Notes: generated by a model from the letters alone, not told the origin. Positions 33,721 to 43,144 are shown, counted from the first letter of the stretch. The stretch is 64,000 nucleotides of DNA from CBDFNC01 sp965249895 (GCA_965249895.1 CBDFNC010000003.1:722273-786272), one strand, 5' to 3'. A program made the numbers and translations.

Positions 33721-34194
33721 ATGTTCGATATCCTCATGTACCTTTTTGAGACATATATTCATAGTGATGTTGAGTTGTTAGTCGATCAAGAGGAACTTAC
33801 CGAAGAGCTAACCCGTGCCGGATTTCACCAGGAAGAAATCTATAAGGCCCTGGACTGGTTGGAAAAGCTAGCCGCACTCCAGGATAATGATGAAACACCC
33901 TATCTCTGTCGAGACGGGCAGAACTCCATTCGTATTTATACCCAGGAAGAGACTCTCAGGTTAGATACCCAAAGCCGAGGTTTTTTGCTTTTCCTTGAGC
34001 AAATTAAAGTACTCACCCCTGAAACCAGAGAAATGGTTATCGATAGGGTGATGGAACTGGATAGCGCCGAATTTGACCTGGAAGACTTAAAGTGGGTAGT
34101 GCTGATGGTACTATTTAATGTTCCAGGCAGTGAAAATGCTTATCAACAAATGGAAGAGTTGATCTTCGAGGTTAACGACGGTCTGTTACATTAA
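33721..34194 (+). CDS. smg: Smg family protein (DUF494)
   Basis: A 157-residue acidic protein of the Smg family (MFDILMYLFETYIHSD start, RGFLLFLEQIKVLTPETREMVIDRVMEL). The ATG at 33721 has a strong AGGAGG seven bases upstream, so upstream in-frame codons overlapping dprA are not used. Function is not established; it is conserved next to dprA in gammaproteobacteria. Confidence 0.92.
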   Translation: MFDILMYLFETYIHSDVELLVDQEELTEELTRAGFHQEEIYKALDWLEKLAALQDNDETPYLCRDGQNSIRIYTQEETLRLDTQSRGFLLFLEQIKVLTPETREMVIDRVMELDSAEFDLEDLKWVVLMVLFNVPGSENAYQQMEELIFEVNDGLLH

Positions 34195-34278
34195 TCGATA
34201 AAATGGGGAGAATATCTCCCCTATTACTCCAAACTCTGTTAAAATCCGCGCGATTTTTGTACTGATTTGGGGCTTTGC

Positions 34279-34842
34279 TTGTCAAAAACCGACGTTAAAT
34301 TATTTGCTGCTCACGAACACGCCCTAGAAAAGGAGTTTGAGACCTGCCCTGAGTGTGGTTCTGAGTTGGTTATCAAAAATAGTCAGAATGGACCTTTTGT
34401 CGGCTGTGCCAATTATCCCCTTTGTGACTACACACGCCCATTGCAGCAACAGAGTAAAATTGAAAAAGTTCTGACCGGTAGTTCTTGTCCAGAATGTAGC
34501 CACGAGTTAGCTATTAAGCATGGCCGATACGGGCTTTTTATTGGCTGTACCAATTTCCCTGATTGCCACCATATCGAACAACTAGAGCAACCTGACAATA
34601 CACAGGTAACTTGCCCTTCTTGTAAAAACGGCAAGTTGCTGCAAAGAAAATCCCGTTACGGTAAATTTTTCTACGCTTGCGACGCCTTTCCCAAATGCAA
34701 ATACGCGGTTAATCATAAACCAGTAGCAAGCGATTGCCCGGACTGTGGCTGGTCTATTTTAGTAGAAAAGAAAACAGCATCGGGAATAAAATTGATGTGC
34801 CCGCAAAAGAAATGTAAATACGTGGGTCAGGACTCGGTCTAA
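34279..34842 (+). CDS. yrdD: Topoisomerase-type zinc-finger protein (YrdD-like)
   Basis: A ~187-residue protein made of C4 zinc fingers of the topoisomerase I C-terminal type: CPECGSELVIKNSQNGPFVGCANYPLCDY, CPECSHELAIKHGRYGLFIGCTNFPDC, CPSCKNGKLLQRKSRYGKFFYACDAFPKC and CPDCGWSILVEKK.. in order. It probably binds single-stranded DNA or RNA. The start is TTG; 34279 is preferred over TTG 34267 because GGGG lies nine bases upstream. It lies between smg and tsaC, as in many relatives. The 34205-34221 hairpin (GGGGAGA/TCTCCCC) separates it from smg. Confidence 0.88.
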   Translation: MSKTDVKLFAAHEHALEKEFETCPECGSELVIKNSQNGPFVGCANYPLCDYTRPLQQQSKIEKVLTGSSCPECSHELAIKHGRYGLFIGCTNFPDCHHIEQLEQPDNTQVTCPSCKNGKLLQRKSRYGKFFYACDAFPKCKYAVNHKPVASDCPDCGWSILVEKKTASGIKLMCPQKKCKYVGQDSV

Positions 34843-34939
34843 CTGAGCCGGCTTAACTAATGAACAGGGTTCTAATGTAGCTAGTTCTATCGAGTTACTT
34901 GGAGCAGTAAATCTTTTTAAGTAATGAATCTACTAAGTT

Positions 34940-35503
34940 ATGATCCAATCTGAAATTCAAAAGTCCGTCCAAGCACTTGAAGCTGGCGGTGTAATTGCTT
35001 ACCCAACAGAAGCTGTATTTGGTCTGGGTTGTGACCCAGATAATCAGGATGCGGTATCTAGCCTATTAAACATTAAGCAGCGGCCAATAGAGAAGGGATT
35101 GATCCTTATTGCGGCTGAAATTGCTCAGCTCACGGATTATGTGGACTTTGACCTCGTCCCACAGCATATCCTGGAACAAGTTAAAGCTAGCTGGCCAGGC
35201 CCATTTACCTGGATCATGCCTGCGAAAAAATCCATAGGTTTTTGGATCACAGGTAAGTTTGATACGGTTGCCGTCAGAGTGAGCAAGCATCCATCGGTGA
35301 GCCAGTTGTGCATGGCATACGGCAAGCCGATCACTTCTACAAGTGCCAATCTCACCGGGCTTGCTCCGTGTCTGAATGAAGCACAAGTTAACGCACAATT
35401 AGGTGAAAAGCTTGGTTATATTTTACCTGGAGAGATTGGAGGACTGGATAATCCAACCCAAATAAGAGATGCTCTCACCGGAAAAATCATCCGGCAAGGT
35501 TAA
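34940..35503 (+). CDS. tsaC: Threonylcarbamoyl-AMP synthase TsaC
   Basis: Makes L-threonylcarbamoyl-AMP for the t6A37 modification of tRNAs. 187 residues, the short single-domain form (YrdC) without a Sua5 domain. Motifs: VIAYPTEAVFGLGCDPDN, INIKQRP-like NIKQRPIEKGLILIA, WPGPFTWIMPA, AVRVSKHPSV and PITSTSANLTGLAP. Lies between yrdD and hemF. Confidence 0.95.
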   Translation: MIQSEIQKSVQALEAGGVIAYPTEAVFGLGCDPDNQDAVSSLLNIKQRPIEKGLILIAAEIAQLTDYVDFDLVPQHILEQVKASWPGPFTWIMPAKKSIGFWITGKFDTVAVRVSKHPSVSQLCMAYGKPITSTSANLTGLAPCLNEAQVNAQLGEKLGYILPGEIGGLDNPTQIRDALTGKIIRQG

Positions 35504-35654
35504 CTCTCATCAATACTGCATTTGTGCTCTGTTATAGCCAATGTGAAGATCTAACTTTCTGTAATATTTTATGAGACATTTTCCTGTGGCCCCGTCCGTC
35601 TAAACTTTAGATTGCTGGGATACAGAGTAATTCTTAAAAAGATAAGGTAACTTT

Positions 35655-36560
35655 ATGGCTGGGCCAGATAAAAACCAAGTAAAAGCTTTTTTACTTGGTT
35701 TACAGGATAATATTTGCCAGGGACTTGAGCAGGCCGATGGCGGCGCCGAGTTTGTTGAAGACAGCTGGGAGAGGGAGCAGGGCGGCGGCGGCCGCTCTCG
35801 GGTGCTGGCTAAGGGTGCGATTATTGAGCAAGGAGGGGTAAATTTTTCTCATGTATATGGCGATAAAATGCCTGCCTCCGCCACAGCGCATCGACCGGAG
35901 CTAGCTGGCCGCAGTTTTGAAGCCATGGGTGTTTCCCTGGTGATCCATCCGAATAACCCGTACATCCCCACGTCACATGCTAATGTCAGATTTTTTATTG
36001 CAGAAAAAGACGGCGAAGATCCTGTATGGTGGTTTGGCGGAGGTTTTGACTTAACCCCTTGTTACCCGTTTGAAGAAGACTGCAAACAGTGGCATCAGGT
36101 AGCTAAAGATCTCTGCGACCCATTTGGCGACACGGTTTATGCCAAATACAAAGGCTGGGCCGACGACTACTTCTTCCTCAAGCATAGAAATGAAGCAAGG
36201 GGCATAGGCGGCTTGTTTTTCGATGATTTAAACGACTGGCCGGTTGAACAATGCTTTGCGTTTATGCAGGCGGTAGGTGAAGGTTACCTGAATGCTTACC
36301 TGCCTATTATTGAAAAGCGTAAGGGTCAGGAGTTTGGCGAACGAGAAAGGCAGTTTCAGTTATATCGTCGCGGCCGTTACGTGGAGTTTAACTTGGTATA
36401 TGACAGAGGCACCTTGTTTGGTTTACAAACAGGTGGCCGAACGGAATCAATCCTTATGTCTATGCCTCCCTTGGTTCGCTGGGAATACGATTATCAGCCA
36501 GAGCAGGGGAGCAGGGAAGCCAGGTTAGCTGAATTCCTAACCCCCAGGGAGTGGGTATAA
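35655..36560 (+). CDS. hemF: Oxygen-dependent coproporphyrinogen III oxidase
   Basis: Converts coproporphyrinogen III to protoporphyrinogen IX with O2 in haem synthesis. 301 residues, normal length. Motifs: RVLAKGAIIEQGGVNFSHVYG, NPYIPTSHANVRFF, WWFGGGFDLTPCYPFEED, RGIGGLFFDDL and RYVEFNLVYDRGTLFGLQTGGRTESILMSMPP. It is convergent with a small globin gene, and the aroE gene lies beyond that. Confidence 0.97.
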   Translation: MAGPDKNQVKAFLLGLQDNICQGLEQADGGAEFVEDSWEREQGGGGRSRVLAKGAIIEQGGVNFSHVYGDKMPASATAHRPELAGRSFEAMGVSLVIHPNNPYIPTSHANVRFFIAEKDGEDPVWWFGGGFDLTPCYPFEEDCKQWHQVAKDLCDPFGDTVYAKYKGWADDYFFLKHRNEARGIGGLFFDDLNDWPVEQCFAFMQAVGEGYLNAYLPIIEKRKGQEFGERERQFQLYRRGRYVEFNLVYDRGTLFGLQTGGRTESILMSMPPLVRWEYDYQPEQGSREARLAEFLTPREWV

Positions 36561-36575
36561 CTTAGCCTTCGATGT

Positions 36576-37013
36576 TTATTCCGGCTGATTGCGCATGTGA
36601 TTGGCCAGTTGCTTAAGGGATTGCCTTATGTTTTCCCTTAGCAGTGGATTGTTCACTTCCAGGTCCAGCGCTCTGTTCATACAAAACATCCATTGGTCCC
36701 GCATATTCTTATCTATGACAAATGGCATATGGCGGCGGCGTAACATAGGGTGGCCATACTTTTCCTCAAATAATGCCGGGCCTCCTGTCCAGCCGGACAG
36801 AAACTCAAAAAACTTCAAGCGGATATCATCTAAGGGTTGTGGGTGAACAGCATATAGTTCGGCTGCTTCCGGTGTCGTTTCCATAATGTCATAAAATCGA
36901 TTTGCCAGTGCTTTTACACCAGTCTCGCCACCCAATAATTGGTAAGGTGTTTTTTCGGGACTGGCATGTTGTGGCTTGCTTTCCTTGGCAAAGATCTTTT
37001 TAATCAGGTTCAT
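36576..37013 (-). CDS. Group II truncated haemoglobin
   Basis: A 145-residue globin with a 2-on-2 fold pattern: LLGGETGVKALANRFYDIME, FEFLSGWTGGPALFEEKYGHPMLRRRHMPF (the His in RRRHMPF is the proximal haem ligand) and DQWMFCMNRAL with the group II Trp. Such globins bind O2 or NO and often give nitrosative-stress protection. It is transcribed opposite to hemF and ends 16 bp from it; its start faces aroE, sharing a short divergent promoter region. Confidence 0.88.
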   Translation of the reverse strand: MNLIKKIFAKESKPQHASPEKTPYQLLGGETGVKALANRFYDIMETTPEAAELYAVHPQPLDDIRLKFFEFLSGWTGGPALFEEKYGHPMLRRRHMPFVIDKNMRDQWMFCMNRALDLEVNNPLLRENIRQSLKQLANHMRNQPE

Positions 37014-37046
37014 TATCTTTTACTCAGTTTACATTCTGGAAGACTT

Positions 37047-37859
37047 ATGGACAGATACGCAGTTTTTGGCAATCCGATTGGGCATAGTAAATCTCCCCTT
37101 ATTCATAGCCTGTTTGCGCAGCAGACGCAGCAGGATATCAGTTATGAGGCTATTGCTGCACCCTTGGATGACTTTAATGGTTCCTTGTCCGACTTTTTTT
37201 CGGCAGGAGGCAAGGGGTGCAATATTACAGTTCCGTTTAAGGAAGAAGCATTTAATGCGGCTCAACAGCTCACAGCAAGAGCCAAATTGGCGGGTGCGGT
37301 AAATACCTTAAAATTAACCGAACAAGGTGTTTTACTGGGTGACAACACTGATGGTGCCGGTCTGGTTCTGGATCTGAAAAATAACCAGGTTCAGTTGCGT
37401 GGAGCGAGGATCCTATTGTTGGGAGCTGGGGGGGCTGCTCGAGGTGTATGCGGACCATTGTTGGATGAACAGCCCGCAAAGCTTGTGATTGCCAACCGTA
37501 CAGAGTCTAAAGCTAAGGCCCTAGTGGAAGTATTCGCTTCCTGTGGGTCTGTGTCGGCTTTGGGCTTTGATAAACTCAGTGGTGAATTTGACCTCATCAT
37601 TAACTCGACTTCTGCAAGCCTATCCGGGGAAGTTCCTCCAATATCAGCCGCGCTTATTGGCGGAGCCGTATATGACATGATGTATGGGGCACAAGAGACG
37701 GCATTTAATGTTTGGGCCAGCAGTCATGGTGCGGCTCAGGTCATTGATGGACTTGGTATGTTAGTGGGACAGGCGGCGGAAAGTTTTGCCGTATGGCGGG
37801 ATCAGGTGCCGGAGCAGGGGGCTGTATTAAACAAATTACGAGCTGAGCTCAGCCAATGA
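37047..37859 (+). CDS. aroE: Shikimate 5-dehydrogenase
   Basis: Reduces 3-dehydroshikimate to shikimate with NADPH in aromatic amino acid synthesis. 270 residues from ATG 37047 (MDRYAVFGNPIGHSKSPLIHSLF), chosen because GGAAG lies just upstream and it matches the family start. Motifs: NITVPFKEEAF (catalytic Lys), GAVNTL, DNTDGAGLV (catalytic Asp), LLGAGGAARGV (NADP loop) and NRTESKA. Its stop overlaps the next start codon (ATGA). Confidence 0.96.
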   Translation: MDRYAVFGNPIGHSKSPLIHSLFAQQTQQDISYEAIAAPLDDFNGSLSDFFSAGGKGCNITVPFKEEAFNAAQQLTARAKLAGAVNTLKLTEQGVLLGDNTDGAGLVLDLKNNQVQLRGARILLLGAGGAARGVCGPLLDEQPAKLVIANRTESKAKALVEVFASCGSVSALGFDKLSGEFDLIINSTSASLSGEVPPISAALIGGAVYDMMYGAQETAFNVWASSHGAAQVIDGLGMLVGQAAESFAVWRDQVPEQGAVLNKLRAELSQ

Positions 37860-38128
37860 ATCAGTCGATACTGTTTCCCGATATTCAGCGATACCAGGCG
37901 CAGCGTAAAGCCGTTGAGTTTCCTGCACAGATCTCAGGTTGCTTACTCCACTGTTACATCAGTGTGGTCTGGTTAGAAAAGCGCAGTGGTAGTCCTTTGC
38001 TGGAAGAAGACGAGATATTAGACGCTTTTTCTAGCCTGAGATTCGACCTCGAAGAGCTCGCTGAAGGGTTTATCGAAGATGAAGCCTATGATCAGCAAGG
38101 GCACTTGGTGCTAGATGAATACCTTTAA
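37856..38128 (+). CDS. DUF1488 family protein
   Basis: A 90-residue acidic protein with the DUF1488 pattern: MNQSILFPDIQRYQAQRKAVEFPAQISGCLLHC, then LDAFSSLRFDLEELAEGFIEDEAYDQQGHL. Function unknown. It overlaps aroE by 4 bp (ATGA), so translation is coupled; the family is often found next to aroE. Confidence 0.85.
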   Translation: MNQSILFPDIQRYQAQRKAVEFPAQISGCLLHCYISVVWLEKRSGSPLLEEDEILDAFSSLRFDLEELAEGFIEDEAYDQQGHLVLDEYL

Positions 38129-38232
38129 TTTTTATATTTATATAAAAGACACTGGCTAGACATCTAAGCCGATAAATTTTAACCTTTCCGTAAGCAGGCT
38201 GTGACGCCAGATAAGAATCACTAGGAGTGAAA

Positions 38233-38964
38233 ATGGTAAAGGTATTGGTAAATGGTGCCAGAGGGCGTATGGGAAGTGAAGCTGTCAAAGCGGTATCCAA
38301 CGATCCGGCACTGGAATTAGTGGGGCAAGCTGACTTTGGTGATGATCTCGCGGCTAAGATCACCTCATGCCAGGCCCAGGTTGTGGTAGATCTGACAGCG
38401 GCGTCTGCGGGTTATAACAATACTAAAATCATTCTGGAAAGTGGTGCGTGTCCGGTGATAGGTACTAGCGGCTTCCAGCAAGAGCAGGTAGAAGAGTTAC
38501 AGGAGATTGCGGCGGGCAAAGGTTTGGGTGGTTTAATTGCACCCAATTTCTCTGTAGGGGCCGTGTTAATGATGAAATTTTCAGCTGAAGCCGCCAAGTA
38601 TTTACCCGATGTGGAAGTGATCGAAGCACATAGCCCACAAAAAGAAGAAAGCCCTTCCGGTACAGGTGTACGTACGGTAGAGCTTATCGCGGCGGCCAGG
38701 AAAAAAGCGCCGATGGCAACCTCAGATAAAGAGTTAATCGAAGGGGCCCGTGGCGCCGAGTTACACAATGTAAAACTTCACTCGGTTCGCCTACCTGGTG
38801 TAGTGGCTCAGCAGACAGTATTTTTTGGCGGGTTAAGTGAGACCTTAAAGATTGAGCACAACTCTCAACACAGGGAATCCTTTATGCCCGGTATTTGCCT
38901 GGCCTGCAAAAAGGTGGTGGAAAAATCTGAACTTGTATATGGATTGGAACACTTAATGGATTAA
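38233..38964 (+). CDS. dapB: 4-hydroxy-tetrahydrodipicolinate reductase (atypical DapB)
   Basis: Reduces hydroxy-tetrahydrodipicolinate in lysine and meso-diaminopimelate synthesis. The ATG at 38233 follows AGGAGTG directly and gives 243 residues, shorter than the ~270 of E. coli DapB. Motifs: VNGARGRMGSEAV (dinucleotide loop), PVIGTSGF, APNFSVGAVLMMKF and EVIEAHSPQKEESPSGT. The catalytic His and Lys of H-H-x-x-K are kept, but the second His is Ser. The C-terminus (VRLPGVVAQQTVFFGG, FMPGICLACKKV) reads more like the Bacillus/planctomycete type than the enteric type. A second, standard dapB elsewhere is possible. Confidence 0.85.
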   Translation: MVKVLVNGARGRMGSEAVKAVSNDPALELVGQADFGDDLAAKITSCQAQVVVDLTAASAGYNNTKIILESGACPVIGTSGFQQEQVEELQEIAAGKGLGGLIAPNFSVGAVLMMKFSAEAAKYLPDVEVIEAHSPQKEESPSGTGVRTVELIAAARKKAPMATSDKELIEGARGAELHNVKLHSVRLPGVVAQQTVFFGGLSETLKIEHNSQHRESFMPGICLACKKVVEKSELVYGLEHLMD

Positions 38965-39028
38965 CTCAACGTTGTGCTTAACTGAGTCACTTTAGGCTTA
39001 GTTGAGTAAGCTAGGGCTGGATACCGTA

Positions 39029-39054
39029 TAAGGGGCAGTATTGTCCCTTTTTGT
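39029..39054. terminator. Terminator between dapB and tmcA
   Basis: AAGGGGCA paired imperfectly with TGTCCCTT, followed by TTTTTG on the plus strand, between the convergent genes dapB and tmcA. Confidence 0.65.
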
Positions 39055-39140
39055 TTTCTGGAATTCTACCTAGCCTGAAACCAGCTGGGACAGCGCCGAG
39101 CAGAGCGATACTTTACTTAGCGCTTGAATACACATGGGTT

Positions 39141-41261
39141 TTAATGAAGAAAATCAGCCGGGAGAAGCTGCCTTATGGCTTCTTTCACCCTGTTTTGTGC
39201 GTCTTTTTTCCCGGATAAATGGTGGTTCTCGACCAGCTGACTCCAGAGGTGCTGTTGCAGTATCTTTTGTATAAGTAAACTGATTTGTTGTTTGCTGAGT
39301 TTAGCTAGTTGAATATCGCCTAACAGCAGTTTCTTTAAGCAGGGTTGCACGCAATCAAACTGCCGGTTCGCCTGATAATAAGCTTGCAGGTCAAGCTTAT
39401 CCTGATTGTCCAATTGCGCTTTGGCCCTGCTCTCATTTAGTAGGCTGGCAACCAACAATGGATCTAACCAACGTAATGGACCCGTGAGCAGATCGGCTAA
39501 CTGTTGATGAAAGCGGCTGGTCATCTTAACTAAAGTTTGGTTTGCCTTGGGGCTCAAGGGATGGAGAGCGAGTAATGAATGGGTGCCACTCGCTGCATCT
39601 AAAGCTAACCCAACCCTTGTGGTTTGATAGTTGGCTTTATGCCAAAATGAAAGCAATTCTGGTGTTGCGCCAAAACTGGTGCCGATATAGTCGAATCCTT
39701 GCTCCTGGTAGTTTAGTGCTAGCTTACGCAACATAAACTGGCCTATGCCCAGGTTATGTAGCTTGGGGTGGACTGCAATTCGCATTATACGCCCATAACT
39801 GGCGACAGGAGCTTCTAAGAAACCGGCGTGAGTGGCCAGGGATTGAGGCAATAGGTGGCCCTTTACCCGACGTTTCCCCAGCCATATTTGTTCGCTTAAC
39901 GCTTCAGAAAACCGACCTTCGGATACGATCAGTGCTGTTGCTATTATAGTGTTTGCAGTTTTTACCACAAAAACCTGTACGTTCGGGTTATCCAGCAGGC
40001 TGCGTAAATCTGCTGGACTGGTTTGATAGTGTGCCAACACCAGTAAGCCAAAAACTTGATTTAGCAGTTGTTGGTTGTTAACCAAGTCATCCCTGTTTAC
40101 TGGTTCACAACTAAGTCTGTTTAATAGAATTTGCTCTGGCCTGATATCCAGCTCGGGCTCTGCATCTAGAGCTAACGCACTGAAGGTAAAGTCTTCTAGT
40201 GGGTCGTTAGCTGCCCAGCGTATAGGTTCATCCAGATGTATCGCTCGCCAGTTAGGTGATTGCTTGGATAAGTGTTGCTGGAATTTAAGTGCGAAACCTC
40301 TACCAGAGCCTTCGTAACCGTGTAAAGTTGTTGAGAATACTACCCGGGAATAACGCGCGAGTATCTTTTCCAGCATGGGGGTAGGGATAGCTGCTGCTTC
40401 ATCTACTAAGACCAGATCCGCTGCCGGCTGTTGCTGAATTAGCCTGTCAGGGGCGATAAAACTCAAGCTGGAACCCTTAGTGGTGATCAGCGCGTGATTT
40501 TTTTCTGGCTCCGCCAAAAGTTGTGATGCTAGCAGAAAAGCACTGCGGGTAGCCCCGGGCCTGGGGGCTGTAATTAATATGGCACACTTTTTCTCAGCCA
40601 TAAGCGTGGCCGCTGCTATGCCCAAAGCAGCTGTTTTGCCTCTTCCTCTATCTGCACTTATTACCAGGGGACGCCTTCTGTGGCCGCTACGGGTTTTAAT
40701 TATGGCGTCGACTGCATCCTTTTGACTCTGTGATTTACAATGATTGACATGAAAAAAATGATGCGCAGCTTGATTTTCCAAAGCTGGTAACTCTGATTTT
40801 ACCTTGCCCTGCTCAACTAGGGTTATTAGCGTTGAGCACCGAATTAGCCTGGCCAAACGTTTTAAGAAACGTCCGTTAACCGCCTCGAGTTCATCTTGGA
40901 ACGAGATAAAGCGTTGGTATTCAGGATCAGGGAATCGTGGCCAATCAGCCAGCGGTGGGCAGAGCAATAACATAATGCCTCCACCAACCAATGTACCACT
41001 AGCGGCTCCGAAGGCATCTGGGTTAAACCCTGAAAAACAATTAAACACCAAATACTGACTTTCACGCCCCAGTAAGCTTTTGGCTTTACTTGTCGGTATC
41101 GGGTCAAACCCATCGGGAGCAGCACCAATCCAGGTGGTATTTTGTGTGGGTAGAGTTTCACATTGAGCCAGACACCAATCATAAGCTCCGCTAACAACCA
41201 CGAGTCGTCGATGGTTTAACATTAGGGCCTGGTTTTGTAGTTTTGCTAGTAATTTTTCCAC
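39141..41261 (-). CDS. tmcA: tRNA(Met) cytidine acetyltransferase TmcA
   Basis: Acetylates C34 of elongator tRNA-Met using acetyl-CoA and ATP. 706 residues, close to the usual length. Domains in order: an N-terminal DUF1726 region, a RecD-like helicase domain with VISADRGRGKTAALGIAAATLM (Walker A) and LVLVDEAAAIPTPML (Walker B), a GNAT domain (IMRIAVHPKLHNLGIGQFMLRKL, acetyl-CoA loop), and a C-terminal tRNA-binding region. It is convergent with dapB and divergent from the diguanylate cyclase gene. Confidence 0.95.
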   Translation of the reverse strand: MEKLLAKLQNQALMLNHRRLVVVSGAYDWCLAQCETLPTQNTTWIGAAPDGFDPIPTSKAKSLLGRESQYLVFNCFSGFNPDAFGAASGTLVGGGIMLLLCPPLADWPRFPDPEYQRFISFQDELEAVNGRFLKRLARLIRCSTLITLVEQGKVKSELPALENQAAHHFFHVNHCKSQSQKDAVDAIIKTRSGHRRRPLVISADRGRGKTAALGIAAATLMAEKKCAILITAPRPGATRSAFLLASQLLAEPEKNHALITTKGSSLSFIAPDRLIQQQPAADLVLVDEAAAIPTPMLEKILARYSRVVFSTTLHGYEGSGRGFALKFQQHLSKQSPNWRAIHLDEPIRWAANDPLEDFTFSALALDAEPELDIRPEQILLNRLSCEPVNRDDLVNNQQLLNQVFGLLVLAHYQTSPADLRSLLDNPNVQVFVVKTANTIIATALIVSEGRFSEALSEQIWLGKRRVKGHLLPQSLATHAGFLEAPVASYGRIMRIAVHPKLHNLGIGQFMLRKLALNYQEQGFDYIGTSFGATPELLSFWHKANYQTTRVGLALDAASGTHSLLALHPLSPKANQTLVKMTSRFHQQLADLLTGPLRWLDPLLVASLLNESRAKAQLDNQDKLDLQAYYQANRQFDCVQPCLKKLLLGDIQLAKLSKQQISLLIQKILQQHLWSQLVENHHLSGKKDAQNRVKEAIRQLLPADFLH

Positions 41262-41486
41262 ACAGCTTTGATGGTTAAGTCAGATTGGCTATGATTTTAC
41301 CCGTTTATCTGGTGGTAACAAAGGGTAGGGGCTTTGTTTATCCCACCTGAGGTAATTGAGAATTAGTTGATACAGCTCTCATTTTGTATGTCTCACACCG
41401 ACCTGGCAACTTTCATTTGTTACGATTCTGTGATGGATAAACTGGACTCCAGATGGGAACATCGAGTCGGTGACCAAGGAAAGAGA

Positions 41487-43082
41487 ATGTCTCAACAAGG
41501 GAATGATGTATACGAGCTTCTGACTCGGCAGGCTAATCTGGTGACTTTCTGCACATGTCTGTTCGAAGGGGTTTTATCTGCTCAGGAGCGGGTTTGGATC
41601 CTTTATCGTCGCCAGGACACGCTTTATGTCCAGGCTAAGGGCGAGGGGTCTGGAAGTTATGAGGTTTATGAGCAGCCTTATTCTGCCTACAATGAACCTC
41701 AGCTCCCGCTAACGGATCTATACACAGTCCTTAAAACCGGCGTTAGGGATAAAAAAGGCCAAGTGTTTCCCATGTACACAGCTGGCGAGTTATTAGGTTT
41801 AATTTATCTCTCAAAGCCCCTGGCTAAGCAGGCGCTGTTGGTTTCACTGCTTCCTCAGATTGCGGCCCAACTAAAGGCATTTATGTGTCAGCAAAGGCTT
41901 AATGAGAAACGCAAGGCGTTAGAGAATAGCGATCTGACTATCAGGGAGTTTTCCGCTCAGGAACAAGCATTTTCGGCGTTACTGACGGAGCTTCATGAAA
42001 TCACCATGGCGCTTTCCAAGGTCAATAGCCTGGATGAAGTATATCACCTGGCTGTTGAATCGGGGATCAGTCGCCTGCAGATAGACCGAATGGCCATTTT
42101 TATCATGGACAGGGAAAAAGATACCTATGTGGGCACTTATGGTACTGATGAGCAGGGAAATGTTGTCGATGAAAGCTATTTTCAAAACAAGATCCCCAAT
42201 GTACCTTTTGTTCAACAGGCTCTGAAGCACAAAGATCATTTGAGCATTTGGGAAGATACTTCCATCCTTCACGACTCGGTGGAGATAGGCCGAGGTTGGA
42301 ACGCATTGATTGCATTGTGGCACGGTGACGAGACTATTGGCTGGATCGCCTGTGACAATCTAATAAACAAAAAACCACTGCCCGAGTATCAAAAGGAGAT
42401 TCTGATCCTGCTTTCGTCGACGTTAGGTCAGATGATCATGACAAAACAAGCTGAAGAGGAAGTGATCCAACTGAACAAAGATCTGGAGTTCAGGGTCAGG
42501 GAGCGCACCGCTGAACTTGCGGAAGCCTATCGTTCCCTCGCACAAGCAAATACAGCGCTGGAAGAAATGTCCTCCATGGATTCGTTAACCGGTCTATCTA
42601 ACCGCCGAAGCTTTGATGAAGCCTTGGCCAGGGAGTGGATGTTGGCGCAACGGCGAAATACCACCCTCTCTCTTATCCTTTTCGATGTGGATTTCTTCAA
42701 ACAATATAATGATAAGAAAGGCCACCTTGAAGGAGATAACTGTTTAAAGCGAATCGCTACGGCACTAAAAGCCTGTGTTAATCCAAACTCAGACCTGATC
42801 GCAAGATATGGCGGTGAAGAGTTTGTCCTGTTATGCCCGGGTATTGATAGCGCCCAGACTCAGGCGATGGCAGAAATATGTCGGCGTAAAATTGAGCAAC
42901 TTAATATTCGCCATCCAGACTCCAGTATTGCAGGGCAGGTGACCATTAGTGCGGGACATGTATGTGTTAACCCTGTTAAAGGGATGCCCCACAAGAACCT
43001 GATAAGCTTTGCCGACCAGGCCTTATACAAGGCAAAGCAAGCTGGCAGGAACCTAGCTAAGCAGGCCAGCAACAGCAATTAA
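41487..43082 (+). CDS. GAF-GGDEF diguanylate cyclase
   Basis: Makes cyclic di-GMP from two GTP. Starting at ATG 41487 (AAGGA eight bases upstream; earlier in-frame ATGs lack a site) it has ~531 residues. A GAF domain covers about residues 160-320 (LDEVYHLAVESGISRLQIDRMAIFIMD..GWIACDNL), a coiled coil follows (QAEEEVIQLNKDLEFRVRERTAELAEAY), and the GGDEF domain has SMDSLTGLSNRRSFDEAL, LFDVDFFKQYND and YGGEEF, an active-site variant that is catalytically competent. The inhibitory RxxD site is missing (PNSD precedes). No membrane segment, so it is cytoplasmic. A first half-GAF-like region of ~130 residues may also sense a ligand. Confidence 0.9.
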   Translation: MSQQGNDVYELLTRQANLVTFCTCLFEGVLSAQERVWILYRRQDTLYVQAKGEGSGSYEVYEQPYSAYNEPQLPLTDLYTVLKTGVRDKKGQVFPMYTAGELLGLIYLSKPLAKQALLVSLLPQIAAQLKAFMCQQRLNEKRKALENSDLTIREFSAQEQAFSALLTELHEITMALSKVNSLDEVYHLAVESGISRLQIDRMAIFIMDREKDTYVGTYGTDEQGNVVDESYFQNKIPNVPFVQQALKHKDHLSIWEDTSILHDSVEIGRGWNALIALWHGDETIGWIACDNLINKKPLPEYQKEILILLSSTLGQMIMTKQAEEEVIQLNKDLEFRVRERTAELAEAYRSLAQANTALEEMSSMDSLTGLSNRRSFDEALAREWMLAQRRNTTLSLILFDVDFFKQYNDKKGHLEGDNCLKRIATALKACVNPNSDLIARYGGEEFVLLCPGIDSAQTQAMAEICRRKIEQLNIRHPDSSIAGQVTISAGHVCVNPVKGMPHKNLISFADQALYKAKQAGRNLAKQASNSN

Positions 43083-43112
43083 AATAAATTGAATAAAAAA
43101 TGACCCTTGCTG

Positions 43113-43140
43113 TTGCACTTGGCAAAGAAATCGTTATAAT
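43113..43140 (+). promoter_or_regulatory. S10 operon promoter
   Basis: TTGCAC, 16 bp, then TATAAT at 43135-43140, about 180 bp before rpsJ. The strength and position fit the S10 operon promoter. Confidence 0.8.
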
Positions 43141-43144
43141 TCTT

